From assembly GCF_000466965.1 (NCBI RefSeq), contig NZ_BATB01000018.1:1-51686 (forward strand): a stretch of 51,686 nt of DNA, written 5' to 3'. The notes beneath the pieces are model-generated. The model made no database searches. It was not told the DNA's origin and saw only the letters and a list, made by a program, of their open reading frames with translations. Numbering within the stretch: position 1 is the stretch's first letter; each line of letters starts with the position of its first letter. Made by a program: the position numbers and the translations under genes. The DNA comes from Limimaricola cinnabarinus LL-001. GTDB lineage: Bacteria > Pseudomonadota > Alphaproteobacteria > Rhodobacterales > Rhodobacteraceae. This document shows, piece by piece, positions 1 to 8,600 of the stretch.

Positions 1-19
1 CATTTTCAGCCATAGCTCC
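1..19. repeat. 19-bp sequence shared, inverted, with the other window end
   Basis: The first 19 bases (CATTTTCAGCCATAGCTCC) are the exact reverse complement of bases 51667-51685; the match ends at base 20. Read outwards from either end, the sequence is GGAG, two bases, then ATG GCT GAA AAT, which looks like a ribosome binding site and the first codons of a gene running off the window. I infer that both ends of the window enter copies of one repeated element, such as an insertion sequence. The element itself is not visible. Confidence 0.6.
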
Positions 20-86
20 CCGGGCGAAGCAGACCGTCTTCTGAGCCAGTTCCTGTCGATCACACCGCATCCTGAGAGGGCAAACC

Positions 87-566
87 ATGGTCATGGCGAA
101 GAACACGATCTGCATCTGGTATGACAAGGAAGCCGAGGCCGCGGCGCGCTTTTACGCCGCCAACTTTCCCGACAGCCACGTCGGCGCCATCCAGCATGCG
201 CCGAGCGACTTCCCATCGGGCCAGGCGGGCGATGTGCTCACAGTGGAGTTCACGGTCTGCGGTATCCCTTGCCTCGGATTGAACGGAGGCTCGGCCTTCC
301 GGCACGGTGAGGCATTCTCGTTTCAGATCGCTACCGACGATCAGGAGGAGACCGACAGATACTGGAATGCGATCGTCGGCAATTGCGGGGAGGAGAACGC
401 TTGCGGTTGGTGCCGCGACCGCTGGGGCATCTCCTGGCAGATCACGCCGCGCGTGCTAACCGAGACCTTGGCCGCAGGTGGCAAGGAAGCAAAGCGCGCC
501 TTCGAGGCGATGATGGAAATGGGCAAGATTGATATCGCCCGGATCGAGGCCGCACGACGAGGTTGA
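87..566 (+). CDS. VOC-superfamily protein (PhnB / 3-demethylubiquinone-9 3-methyltransferase-like fold)
   Basis: A 159-residue protein opening with ATG seven bases after an AGAGGG ribosome binding site; an in-frame ATG at 93 is possible. The N-terminal KNTICIWYDKEAEAAARFY and the later FQIATDDQEETDRYWNAI and GWCRDRWGISWQI segments are typical of the small glyoxalase-fold proteins annotated PhnB-like or '3-demethylubiquinone-9 3-methyltransferase'. Despite that name, members usually lack a methyltransferase fold and their substrates are unknown. The full family length (about 155-165 residues) is present. It lies at the outer edge of the accessory region and is GC-rich like the chromosome, unlike the AT-richer genes that follow. 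Family confident, function not. Confidence 0.8.
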   Translation: MVMAKNTICIWYDKEAEAAARFYAANFPDSHVGAIQHAPSDFPSGQAGDVLTVEFTVCGIPCLGLNGGSAFRHGEAFSFQIATDDQEETDRYWNAIVGNCGEENACGWCRDRWGISWQITPRVLTETLAAGGKEAKRAFEAMMEMGKIDIARIEAARRG

Positions 567-745
567 CCCATCCCCGAAGGCAACCCACAGACCAAACTGC
601 ATGTGCGAAACCGAAGGATGCGACAACGGAAAACGGACTTTCGCCGCACTAGGGACCGACGTCAGCAATGCGCAGGAAGCGGCCGGTCACTACGCCGCTC
701 TGGTCGACGGCATGGCGCAGTCAGGTGCTGTTATTTGCGGTCCCA
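567..745. other. Short non-coding stretch with no recognisable gene
   Basis: About 180 bp separate the VOC gene from the convergent HEPN gene. The plus strand is open from ATG 601 for about 68 codons with a cysteine-containing start (MCETEGCDNGK), but I recognise no family and it runs into the HEPN 3' end. It may be the tail of a gene removed by past recombination. Confidence 0.3.
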
Positions 746-1354
746 CTAAAGGGAAGAAAGCACGCCACTCAGTCCAGATACCTTCCTGTGGATTATTTTC
801 AAGGTAACATCAGATCGCGCACTTCTTCGGTATAGTGCTAGCTCCCCGACCGTTTCCGGCACTGCATCGCCAATGCGTAGAAACTGTGTTCTTGCGCTCT
901 TGAAGCCATCCTCAGCTTCTTGGCTGTCGTGCGCAACGAAATTTCGCAATCTCTGCAAGTCCCTCAAGTCCGAGTGCAAAGGGGCGAGCATGTTTCCGAT
1001 TGGAAACCCCTCATGAAAGACCAAGTCAGCAATTTTTCGAACAGATACGACGTTTCCCCAGTCTAGAAATTTGTTCCCGGATTTAAGAATGGCTTCTGCA
1101 GTTTCCCAGTCTGGGCAAGTTAGCTTGGAAATTACTTGGGCTCCTTGCAATGTCTCGCTTGCTACACAGTAGTGCAGAAATGCAGACCGAACCAATCTTT
1201 CGTAAACCCGATAGAGGCGAAAAGTCACAGCTTCTGCAAGAAATCTATGCTGTTCGGTTTGTTCAGCGCTGTTTACAGCCGCCAAGCCGTCAATAAAAGT
1301 CAGAAGTAGATCACAATGCGTATCGAAATCTCTAATTTCATCTTCAATTGTCAA
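746..1354 (-). CDS. HEPN-domain predicted ribonuclease (MAE_28990/MAE_18760-like), partner of the DUF262 gene
   Basis: A 202-residue, mostly helical protein. Residues 135-143 read RLRNFVAHD, containing R137-N138-x3-H142, the RNxxxH signature of catalytic HEPN ribonucleases found in toxin-antitoxin, abortive-infection and CRISPR effector proteins. Size and position next to a DUF262 gene match the MAE_28990/MAE_18760-type HEPN proteins. Its ATG (1352-1354) lies inside the end of the DUF262 gene, an 11-bp overlap that implies translational coupling and a joint function. The gene is visibly AT-richer than the chromosome. Seen: motif, overlap, composition. Inferred: it is the effector that cleaves RNA when its partner is triggered. 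It could alternatively be a toxin held in check by that partner. Confidence 0.75.
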   Translation of the reverse strand: MTIEDEIRDFDTHCDLLLTFIDGLAAVNSAEQTEQHRFLAEAVTFRLYRVYERLVRSAFLHYCVASETLQGAQVISKLTCPDWETAEAILKSGNKFLDWGNVVSVRKIADLVFHEGFPIGNMLAPLHSDLRDLQRLRNFVAHDSQEAEDGFKSARTQFLRIGDAVPETVGELALYRRSARSDVTLKIIHRKVSGLSGVLSSL

Positions 1355-2411
1355 AGTGCGCCTCTAGAACCGAGAGTATATAAGCGGAGCGCGCAACTCT
1401 TGCCTGTGCATCCGTTGTTGCTAAGGTTGATGCCCGAATGAATGACTTCAGATGCTCGGGCGCCATGGCGCGGTTGGCTTGCGGTGAGTAGGAAGCGTAG
1501 TCTGCGCTAATTCCATTCAGAACGGACTTTAACTTTTGAGTTTCGTCCAGAATATTCTCACCAAGCGGCGTCGCTGGCAGGCCTTGGATGTCGTGTTGAA
1601 GGTGTCCGAAGGAAGTCACAAGAGAGAAATACATATGCTTACTCGACCAAGCTGATGCCTCCAGCTCGTCATCTGCATACACATTTGCGACTGCATGGAT
1701 GGCATTCCGAAGGCGCGCACGCGCTTCAGGAATTTCGCCTTCTTCGTCTTCAAAGCGCTTGTAAGTGGTCTCAATGGCCTTTGACGACTGCATTTGTACC
1801 AAGAAGCAGCCAAGCAAATCGGACGCGAGTTCTGCCTCCGCCATCCTGTTGATGGATGTTTTGGATAGGATGCCGGATGAAAGCCAGTGATCTAGGTTCT
1901 CATACCCAATTTCGTAAGCCGCAGATTTGAAGAATCCACTATATGAAGCATTCCTCATCTCTTGACCGTTCAGTTTTACGGTGTACCTGTTGATTCTCGC
2001 AAAAATGTCGAGAAGCTCTTCCAGAGGAGCGGAGTTGAGCACGTCGCAGCCGACTTCATACTGCATGAAGTCGTCCCGCATTTCTTCCGGGAGTTGAGAA
2101 AAGGTTAGTCCTGCAAAATCTCTATTGTGAGCTCTAGAAATCTTTATCCCATCGTTGATGAAGTCGAAGATAGCGCGGAGCCTTTGCTGCCCGTCAACCA
2201 CAACCCGGAGAAGCTTACCATCCTTATATTCTTGCATCAGAATGATCTTCGGAAAGGGCTTCCCTCTAATGATCGTGTCGGCCAAGAATGCCTTGGCAGA
2301 TGATGACCAAACTGACCGACGTTGGAAATCGGGAGAAAGGTCCAACTTGCCATCCAGATACCACTCGTTGAAGTCTGAGATGGAGTATGCACGAACGTCA
2401 AAGGCTTTCAC
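1344..2411 (-). CDS. DUF262 (GmrSD N-terminal-like) protein, predicted sensor/nucleotide-binding partner
   Basis: A 355-residue protein starting at GTG (2409-2411) behind AAAAAGGGTGACAC, a good ribosome binding site; no ATG is better placed. Residues 27-35 (PDFQRRSVW) and 73-77 (DGQQR) are the two signatures of the DUF262 domain, a ParB/Srx-like fold that binds or hydrolyses nucleotides in GmrSD, SspE and BrxU restriction proteins. Unlike GmrSD-type proteins, I see no C-terminal DUF1524 HNH nuclease motif; the rest is helical. So the nuclease activity would have to come from the overlapping HEPN gene. Low GC and proximity to an integrase suggest recent acquisition. Domain call is confident; an anti-phage role is inference. 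Confidence 0.82.
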   Translation of the reverse strand: MKAFDVRAYSISDFNEWYLDGKLDLSPDFQRRSVWSSSAKAFLADTIIRGKPFPKIILMQEYKDGKLLRVVVDGQQRLRAIFDFINDGIKISRAHNRDFAGLTFSQLPEEMRDDFMQYEVGCDVLNSAPLEELLDIFARINRYTVKLNGQEMRNASYSGFFKSAAYEIGYENLDHWLSSGILSKTSINRMAEAELASDLLGCFLVQMQSSKAIETTYKRFEDEEGEIPEARARLRNAIHAVANVYADDELEASAWSSKHMYFSLVTSFGHLQHDIQGLPATPLGENILDETQKLKSVLNGISADYASYSPQANRAMAPEHLKSFIRASTLATTDAQARVARSAYILSVLEAHFDN

Positions 2412-2781
2412 GTGTCACCCTTTTTCTATCATTTGGTTGTAGACAATGCTTTGAGCGAACGCGACCGAGGTAAAGAAAGGCCGTACCCGCTCATGTGTTG
2501 CATTTGTCTATCATGCTTTTACCAGATCGCCAGCCTCAGACTATCCAAAGTACAATATGTGCTACTGAGCCGGAGCGGCCGTCGGACCGCTGCCAGCAGA
2601 ATCGCAGAGATATTTAACCCGAGCACTGCACGCTGCACGCAGCATGGAGGTCCGCTTCGGGCTGTTCCGGTCCCTTGCTGCACATAGCACGAACGGCCGA
2701 TCCAGGTCGTAGGTGCAACTTCTTGCTGCCGAACTAGGCGTGTTCGATCGAATGTAGGCAGATATGTGGATCTAAGTGCTG
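2412..2781. other. 370-bp intergenic region between DUF262 gene and integrase
   Basis: No credible gene. The part next to 2411 must hold the promoter of the DUF262-HEPN pair. Between about 2625 and 2700 the sequence is rich in TGCACGC/GCTGC repeats. I see no att duplication of the tRNA-Gln 3' end here. Confidence 0.35.
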
Positions 2782-4731
2782 TCAATCGGGTGCGAACACT
2801 CGTGGAAGGCGTTCGATGGCGGGTTTGAGGATGCTGATAGGCAACGTATCCCCATAGCGCTCCTCGGTCTCGTCTCGTCCCGCATGCCCGACGATGTCTT
2901 TTTCGTACCCTGCCTTGAGCTCAGGATCCCGCTTGAGCTGGTTGACCACATAGTGGCGAAGAGAGTGGAAAACCTGTTCGGGCGAATTGTCGTTGTCATC
3001 GTTCCCTAGCTGTTGCGTCACGATCATTCTCCAGTTCCGGTCGAGCCGATCACCATAGGTGCCTTTGGCATGCTTCGGCTGCATATCGGGGAATAGCTCT
3101 GCAATTTTTGACTTTTTCTGGGCGTTCAGGTGCTCGATCAAGCCAAGCTCAATGAGGTGACTGTGAACCGGTACCTTGCGGATCGAGGCCTCGTTCTTGA
3201 GACGCCGGAGGTTCGAAAAGCGGATATCGAAGAACCAGAGGCCATTCTCGTCCTGACGGAGATCCTCGATCGCGAGGCCCGCGATCTCCGCACGACGGGC
3301 GCCGGTATATGCGGCAATAAGGGGAACCCAGAACAGGCCGTCCTTGATGATTTTCTCGCCAGGGCGCAGGCGGCGGGTGAGTCCGTGGCAGCCCGTCCAG
3401 ACGGGATGCTCGAAGACCTTGCGGACTTCACTAATACTAAACGGCTTCCGGTCGTCCCGGGCTCGACGGTGGGACCGCACGCGCAGCTTGTCGAGCTTGA
3501 TGGTTGAGCTGACAGGAATGCCGTCGCTTTCCGCTCTATCGAGCAACTGTTTCAGCAAGCCAAGATTTCGGTTGATGGTTGCCGCGCTCAAACCTCTTTT
3601 CTCGGTAGGCAAGTGCGCTGCAGCCTCAATGATCTGTGGCACCGTGAGGTCACGATCCTTCGGACTTTTTCCCCAGCTTTTGGGAAGCTTGTGGTGGGAA
3701 TCCCTGAAGCGCGCGCAATGCCTATGGTTCAGGTTTTGGACATCGCTGATCCCTGTGACCTGCTGCAGGATCCTGGCCGCGGTCATGATCTGCGTTTGAA
3801 ACTTCTCGTCGACGCCGTCACGACTTTTGTCGTCGACCAAACGAGCACAGACTGCGTCGATCCGACTATCGTATTCGAGGTCATCGGAAGGCACGTCTTC
3901 CTTGGTTTCCGTGATCGTCAATGCAATGTCCGAGTGTTCAGACGTGCACGCCTCGTTACCTGCTGCGGGCTGGACTGGTAACGGGTTGGTACCGCGATCC
4001 ATCGCAGGATCCGCACTAGGAGGGGCATAGGTCGCAGTCATGGTCTCCCTCCTGATTTCAGCAGCGAGGATGATCTCGGGGCTGATGTCGTCGGAAGCGT
4101 TCGCGGCTGCGCTTTCGAGGTAAGCCGCAGCGCGCCCCTTTAAAATGACCTGGCGGGCGGTGATCAGGTCGAGGGCTGACAGGTTCCGTCGGCCAATGGC
4201 CTTGGAGGTCTTCCGACCGATTAGGCCCACCCATGACTGAGAAAAGTACGCGTCCCGCAAAACGTCCATATGGGCGACGACGGAGTTGCATTCCTCCGCG
4301 CTCAGTCCCTCTTCCGCAAGCGACTGCCGGTCCTGTTCGCTGAGGCGCGCCGACTGGCCGCGGGTCGCCATCAGCCTATGCGCATGGCCTGATACGAGAT
4401 CGGCCCGCCGTTCCGCCTCGACCGCGTTCGGCGCGCCATCTGCGAGAGCGAGAAGCTCATGCTTTGCAATCTGAGCCTGCGCGTCGCGCAGGCTATGCTC
4501 CAGCAGACGCCGGGCCTCTTCAGGGGAAAGATTTTCGTGTTCCATGGCCCAAAATACAGCTTCGCTCTGCGCTGTCACAATAGCGGCGAGACGCCTGGCG
4601 GCCGGTAATCCACAGGTTTGTAAGCTCAACTGCATTACGGCAGGCGCTCCACGCCTGACTAGCATGCGAGGCAGTCGACGGCGCCACGTATAGACGGCGC
4701 CTCTTCGGAAGACATGGTTCATTGCGGTCAT
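2782..4731 (-). CDS. Tyrosine-type site-specific integrase of a tRNA-Gln genomic island
   Basis: A large tyrosine recombinase (649 residues from ATG 4731, preceded by GGAGGGCGGC; ATGs upstream to 4785 are weaker). The N-terminus (MNHVFRRGAVYTWRRRLP) is the head found on many rhodobacteral phage-type integrases. A coiled, charged middle and a core-binding domain (about 310-420) precede the catalytic domain, where I see TGARRAE (Arg about 479-480), HSLRH (H589, R592), GHAGRDE (H616) and the nucleophile in ERYGD (Y626), so all catalytic positions appear intact. It reads away from the 3' end of tRNA-Gln only about 130 bp off, the standard layout for an element integrated in that tRNA. Confidence 0.9.
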   Translation of the reverse strand: MTAMNHVFRRGAVYTWRRRLPRMLVRRGAPAVMQLSLQTCGLPAARRLAAIVTAQSEAVFWAMEHENLSPEEARRLLEHSLRDAQAQIAKHELLALADGAPNAVEAERRADLVSGHAHRLMATRGQSARLSEQDRQSLAEEGLSAEECNSVVAHMDVLRDAYFSQSWVGLIGRKTSKAIGRRNLSALDLITARQVILKGRAAAYLESAAANASDDISPEIILAAEIRRETMTATYAPPSADPAMDRGTNPLPVQPAAGNEACTSEHSDIALTITETKEDVPSDDLEYDSRIDAVCARLVDDKSRDGVDEKFQTQIMTAARILQQVTGISDVQNLNHRHCARFRDSHHKLPKSWGKSPKDRDLTVPQIIEAAAHLPTEKRGLSAATINRNLGLLKQLLDRAESDGIPVSSTIKLDKLRVRSHRRARDDRKPFSISEVRKVFEHPVWTGCHGLTRRLRPGEKIIKDGLFWVPLIAAYTGARRAEIAGLAIEDLRQDENGLWFFDIRFSNLRRLKNEASIRKVPVHSHLIELGLIEHLNAQKKSKIAELFPDMQPKHAKGTYGDRLDRNWRMIVTQQLGNDDNDNSPEQVFHSLRHYVVNQLKRDPELKAGYEKDIVGHAGRDETEERYGDTLPISILKPAIERLPRVFAPD

Positions 4732-4862
4732 GCCGCCCTCCATCGAGAGCAGGCCGTCCGAGATCCCCGTCATCCAGTGCTGCACCGTGGTGTGACAGCT
4801 CTGTGTGACATGCCCCAGTCACGTTTCGGGGCATCAACAATATCAATGACTTGGAGAAAACC

Positions 4863-4937
4863 TGGCTGGGGTGGTAGGATTCGAACCTACGATACACGGT
4901 ACCAAAAACCGATGCCTTACCACTTGGCTACACCCCA
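4863..4937 (-). tRNA. tRNA-Gln (anticodon UUG)
   Basis: A 75-nt cloverleaf reading TGGGGTGTAGCCAAGTGG at the 5' end, with anticodon arm CGG-TTTTGGTA-CCG (anticodon TTG), T-arm GGTTCGAATCC and an encoded 3' CCA. The 3' half faces the integrase at 2782-4731, so it is the presumed attachment site. The second att copy is not in the window, so the far end of the element lies beyond base 1 or was lost. Confidence 0.97.
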
Positions 4938-5078
4938 GCAGGTGTGGCGCTGTCTAACCTTGTCACTCGGGGGGTTCAAGATCTGAATTCAAGGTTTTTT
5001 CATCTTCCGCAAGGGCAATTGGGCCAAATTTTCGGGGCAGGCGGGCCGGGCGCGAGGCCGGCCCGCCGCGGGAGAAGA

Positions 5079-5912
5079 TCAGACGCGGATCGGGTCGGCC
5101 TTGGCGAGGCGATCGAAGCCTATCAGCGTCTCGACAAGCTTTGGCATCTGCGACAGGGGCACCATGTTGGGGCCGTCCGAGGGGGCGGTGTCGGGGGTCT
5201 CGTGCGTCTCGATAAACACCGCCGCGATGCCCAGGCTGACGGCGGCGCGTGCCATCACGGGGGCGAATTCGCGCTGGCCACCCGACGCACCGCCCAGGCC
5301 GCCGGGCTGCTGCACCGAGTGGGTCGCGTCCATCACCACCGGGTAGCCCGTCTTCATCATCGTCGGCAATGAGCGCATGTCTGCCACCAGCGTGTTGTAG
5401 CCGAAGGAGACGCCGCGCTCGGTGAGCAGGATGCGGTGGTTGCCGGTCGAGGCCACCTTTTCGGCGACGTTGGCCATGTCCCACGGGGCGAGGAACTGGC
5501 CCTTCTTGACGTTGATCACGGCCCCCGTCTCGCCCGCGGCCAGAAGCAGGTCGGTCTGGCGACACAGGAAGGCCGGGATCTGCAGGATGTCGGCTACCTC
5601 GGCCACGGGCGCACAGTGGTCCGCCCCGTGGATGTCGGTGAGGACCGGGCAGCCGATGGCGCGCTTCACGTCCTCGAGCACGCGAAGCCCGGCTTCCATC
5701 CCGAGGCCGCGCTTGCCCGAGAGCGAGGTGCGGTTGGCCTTGTCGTAGCTGCCCTTGAACACGAATTGCGCGCCATGGGCCGCGCAGGCCTCGGCCATCC
5801 GGCCCGCGATCATCTGCGCGTGGTCCGAGGATTCGAGCTGGCAGGGCCCGGCGATCAGGGTGAGAGGGCGGTCGTTGCCGACCGTGAGTGAGCCGATGGA
5901 GACGTCGATCAT
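5079..5912 (-). CDS. kdsA: 3-deoxy-8-phosphooctulonate synthase (KDO-8-P synthase)
   Basis: Condenses phosphoenolpyruvate with arabinose 5-phosphate to KDO-8-phosphate, the first committed step to the KDO sugar of lipopolysaccharide inner core and of some capsule linkers; cytoplasmic. The sequence has AGPCQLES near residue 20, FKGSYDKANRTS, then LTDIHGADHCAPVAEVADILQIPAFLCRQTDLL, MDATHSVQQPGG and FIETHETPD, all standard for KdsA, and 277 residues is full length. The start MIDVSIGSLTVG at 5912 is chosen because the upstream in-frame extension is low-complexity and unlike the family. It sits beside capsule export genes on the same strand, consistent with a shared envelope-polysaccharide role. 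Confidence 0.96.
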   Translation of the reverse strand: MIDVSIGSLTVGNDRPLTLIAGPCQLESSDHAQMIAGRMAEACAAHGAQFVFKGSYDKANRTSLSGKRGLGMEAGLRVLEDVKRAIGCPVLTDIHGADHCAPVAEVADILQIPAFLCRQTDLLLAAGETGAVINVKKGQFLAPWDMANVAEKVASTGNHRILLTERGVSFGYNTLVADMRSLPTMMKTGYPVVMDATHSVQQPGGLGGASGGQREFAPVMARAAVSLGIAAVFIETHETPDTAPSDGPNMVPLSQMPKLVETLIGFDRLAKADPIRV

Positions 5913-5989
5913 GGGGCAGGGGCCTTTCGGGGTGCTGACAGGCCCCGGTCTAGCCTGCGCGGCGGGCGGCGTCACGCGCCGCCCGCGCC

Positions 5990-7741
5990 TCAGCTTGAAA
6001 CCTGCTCGCGCAGGATCGAGACGGTGATCGACAGCATCAGGTAGATGCCCGCGAAGATTAGGAAGGCCAGCGCCGTGTTCTCAAGCGCCTTGGGATAGGT
6101 GGCCTCGTCGGGGGCCACCGGTTCCACACCGAGCGAGAGATAGCGCACCTGCCGGTTGGCCTCGATCTGCGCCGCCTCCATCTGCTGCAGCGCCTGCTGC
6201 ACCAGAAGCGTCTGAAAGCCGTAATCCTCTTCGGCGAGGCGCAGTTCGGTGTTGCGCGCGGCGAGCGACGAGCCCGCCTCCGAGGCCTCGGTCATCTCGC
6301 GTCGCAGATCCGAAATCAGCGCTTCGATGCCGGTGATCTGGCTTCGGATCGAGTTCACCTGCGCCTCGTTGGGGCGGCGCACCGCGAGCCGGGTCTGCAG
6401 TTCGAGCTGGAGCTGCTGGCGCTGGCTTTCGAGCGCCGAGATCTGGCTGGTGCGCGCCGCCGTCTCGCCCACCGGGTCGATCTGCTGCACCTCCTGCTGG
6501 ATGCGCAGCCAATTGGCGAGCGCCTCGGCCCGGCGCGTTTCGGCCGCCTCGTAGCTGTCGCGCGCACCTTGCATCTGGTCGTTGCGCAACCGCGCGGTGA
6601 GTTGGTCGACCTGGTCCTCGGCATAGCTCAGAAGCGCCTCGGAAAACCGCTGCGAGGTCGCGGGGTCGGGGGCGATGACCTCCATCTTCACGATTCCCTC
6701 GGTCGGATCATAGGAGATCTTCACATGGTCTTGATAGATCGCGTAGGCCGCCTCGTTGGTCGCGGGTTCGGCCAGCCGCTGCAGCGGGTCGATCGCCGGG
6801 TCCGAGAACACCGCCTTGAATCCCTCCTCCTCGTCGAGCCGGACCATGGCGGCGCGCGAAGTGAGGTAGGATTGCACCGTGATGCTGTCCTGCTGGGTCG
6901 CCATCGAGGTGCCTTGAAACAGCCCGCCCAATCCCGCGCCGCTCTGCGGTTCGGCCTGCTGGATCACGAATTCCGACCGGGTGGCGTACATCGGCGTCGC
7001 CACGGCGAAGAAATAGTAGCCCGCCAGCACCGTGGGCAGCACCACGAACAGCATCAGGCGCAGCCCGAGCAGCGCCATCCGGCGACGGCGGCGGCGGGCG
7101 AGGTCGCGCTGGATGGTGCGGATCTCGGAGCCGCGCCGCTCGGCCGGGTCGATCTTCTCGGTCGAGGGCAGTTTCCGGTCGCCATCGAACACGGTCGAGG
7201 GCAGCTGCACGCGCGGCTCGGGCGCGACGAGTTGCCGCTCTTCTTCCTCCTGCGCGGGCACCACGAGTTCGATGATGTTCGAGCGCTGGAATGGATCGAT
7301 GTCGAGCGCGCGCAGCTGGCGCACCGCGTCGAAATCCGACGCCACCTCAAGCCCATGCTTCTGCGCCACGCGGCGCGCCATGCGCAGCTGCCGCCCGGTC
7401 AGCCCCTCGCGGCGGATGCGGTCGATCTCCTGCGTGCCGGCGGGGGCGTCCTGCGCGCCTTGCGCGGTTGGCGGCGGTGCGGGATAGGGCCGGGCCTCGG
7501 GCGGGGCGTTCGAGGCGTCGCGGGCGACGGCCTCTCCTTCGGCGAGGCTGTCGGGCTCGGTTGCGTCGGGACGCGGTAGGCGCTGCTGCGTCACGCGCAT
7601 CGACATGGCGGCGTCGGCGGATCGCGGTTCGCGCGGGGCGGCCTCGGGAATGGCCTCGGCCTGCGCCGGATCGGGCAGGCGTGGTGCAAGCGGGGCCTTG
7701 GGGCGCAGCCGGTAGCGGGTCACTTTAGGAGTGATAGTCAT
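5990..7741 (-). CDS. KpsE/CtrB/BexC-family capsule polysaccharide export inner-membrane protein
   Basis: A 583-residue periplasmic adaptor/co-polymerase of ABC-type capsule exporters. The first ~200 residues are a Pro/Ala-rich cytoplasmic head containing LTGRQLRMARRVAQKHG and DIDPFQRSNIIELV, a conserved element I associate with roseobacter homologues. A basic stretch (RRRRRR) then leads into a transmembrane helix at about 223-247, a long periplasmic coiled coil (about 390-510) and a second helix near the C-terminus (ALAFLIFAGIYLML). The start MTITPKVTRYRLRP at 7741 overlaps the kpsT stop by 17 bp, implying coupling. With KpsT it should drive export of a KDO-linked or similar polysaccharide. 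No KpsM permease or KpsD outer-membrane channel is in the window. Confidence 0.85.
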   Translation of the reverse strand: MTITPKVTRYRLRPKAPLAPRLPDPAQAEAIPEAAPREPRSADAAMSMRVTQQRLPRPDATEPDSLAEGEAVARDASNAPPEARPYPAPPPTAQGAQDAPAGTQEIDRIRREGLTGRQLRMARRVAQKHGLEVASDFDAVRQLRALDIDPFQRSNIIELVVPAQEEEERQLVAPEPRVQLPSTVFDGDRKLPSTEKIDPAERRGSEIRTIQRDLARRRRRRMALLGLRLMLFVVLPTVLAGYYFFAVATPMYATRSEFVIQQAEPQSGAGLGGLFQGTSMATQQDSITVQSYLTSRAAMVRLDEEEGFKAVFSDPAIDPLQRLAEPATNEAAYAIYQDHVKISYDPTEGIVKMEVIAPDPATSQRFSEALLSYAEDQVDQLTARLRNDQMQGARDSYEAAETRRAEALANWLRIQQEVQQIDPVGETAARTSQISALESQRQQLQLELQTRLAVRRPNEAQVNSIRSQITGIEALISDLRREMTEASEAGSSLAARNTELRLAEEDYGFQTLLVQQALQQMEAAQIEANRQVRYLSLGVEPVAPDEATYPKALENTALAFLIFAGIYLMLSITVSILREQVSS

Positions 7742-8378
7742 AAAGCTCCCGCGCCTCCTCAAGGCTGTCGAACATATGCAGCTTGCCATGCCGCAGCACC
7801 GCCGCCTGCCGGGCGAACCGCTCCAGCGTCTGCGGCTGGTGCGAGACGATGATCACCGTCGTGGTCTCGAGCCGCTCGCGCAGGATCTCGCCCGCCTTTC
7901 GGTTGAATTCCGCATCCGTGGTCTGCGGCATGCCTTCGTCGATCAGGTAGATGTCGAAATCAAGCGCCAGCATCAACGAGAAGGTGAAGCGCGCCCGCAT
8001 GCCCTGACTATAGGTGCCGACCGCCCGGTCGAAATATTCCTCGATGCTGCAGAGCCAGCGGCAGAAGGCCTCCACGTAGTCGGGATCGAGCCCGTAGAGC
8101 CGCGCGATGTAGCGCGCGTTCTCGCGCGCGGTGTGGCGCGGCACGACGCCGCCCATGAAGCCCAGCGGGAACGAGATCCGACAGCCGCGGGCGATCCGGC
8201 CCTCGTCGGGCTTTTCCAGCCCGGCCATCATGTTGATCAGTGTCGTCTTGCCGGTGCCGTTGGGTGCGAGGATGCCCAGCGAACGGCCCAGCTCGACCCG
8301 GAACGAGGCGCGGTCGAGGATGACCTTGCGCCGCGTGCCGGTCCAGAAGGACTTGCTGACCTGATCGAACTCAAGCAT
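7725..8378 (-). CDS. KpsT-type capsule polysaccharide ABC transporter ATP-binding protein
   Basis: A 217-residue ATPase powering export of capsular polysaccharide across the inner membrane. Residues 38-45 read APNGTGKT (Walker A, with Ala in place of the first Gly), the signature loop is YSQGMRAR, and Walker B is FDIYLIDEG, all typical of the KpsT/CtrD/BexA group. The start MLEFDQVSKSFW at 8378 follows GGCGGAG; longer in-frame starts add unlike sequence. It overlaps the downstream kpsE-like gene by 17 bp. The cognate permease KpsM, usually adjacent, is absent here, so it is probably encoded elsewhere. Confidence 0.9.
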   Translation of the reverse strand: MLEFDQVSKSFWTGTRRKVILDRASFRVELGRSLGILAPNGTGKTTLINMMAGLEKPDEGRIARGCRISFPLGFMGGVVPRHTARENARYIARLYGLDPDYVEAFCRWLCSIEEYFDRAVGTYSQGMRARFTFSLMLALDFDIYLIDEGMPQTTDAEFNRKAGEILRERLETTTVIIVSHQPQTLERFARQAAVLRHGKLHMFDSLEEARELYDYHS

Positions 8379-8600
8379 CCGCGCTCCGCCTTGGTTTTCC
8401 TCGTTGCGCTCCAACCCCCTGACGCCGGATCGGGTCGGCCCGCTATCCGTTCTAGTCGGGGTTTGTGGCAAAAGGACGCCAGAATCCCTAGCACGGCGGT
8501 GGAATGTTTCCCAATCCTGACCTGACGGCGCTTTCGTCCAAGGACCTTCGGCCCGGTTTGCGCGTTGGTGAGGAAAGACAACCTCGGGAAGGACAACATC

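Noticed and set aside
2640-2660. A 13-base match (TGGAGGTCCGCTT) between the region near 2645 and the one near 50110 as a shared mobile-element signature
   Set aside because: Many 13-base matches are expected by chance in 50 kb; no extended homology follows.
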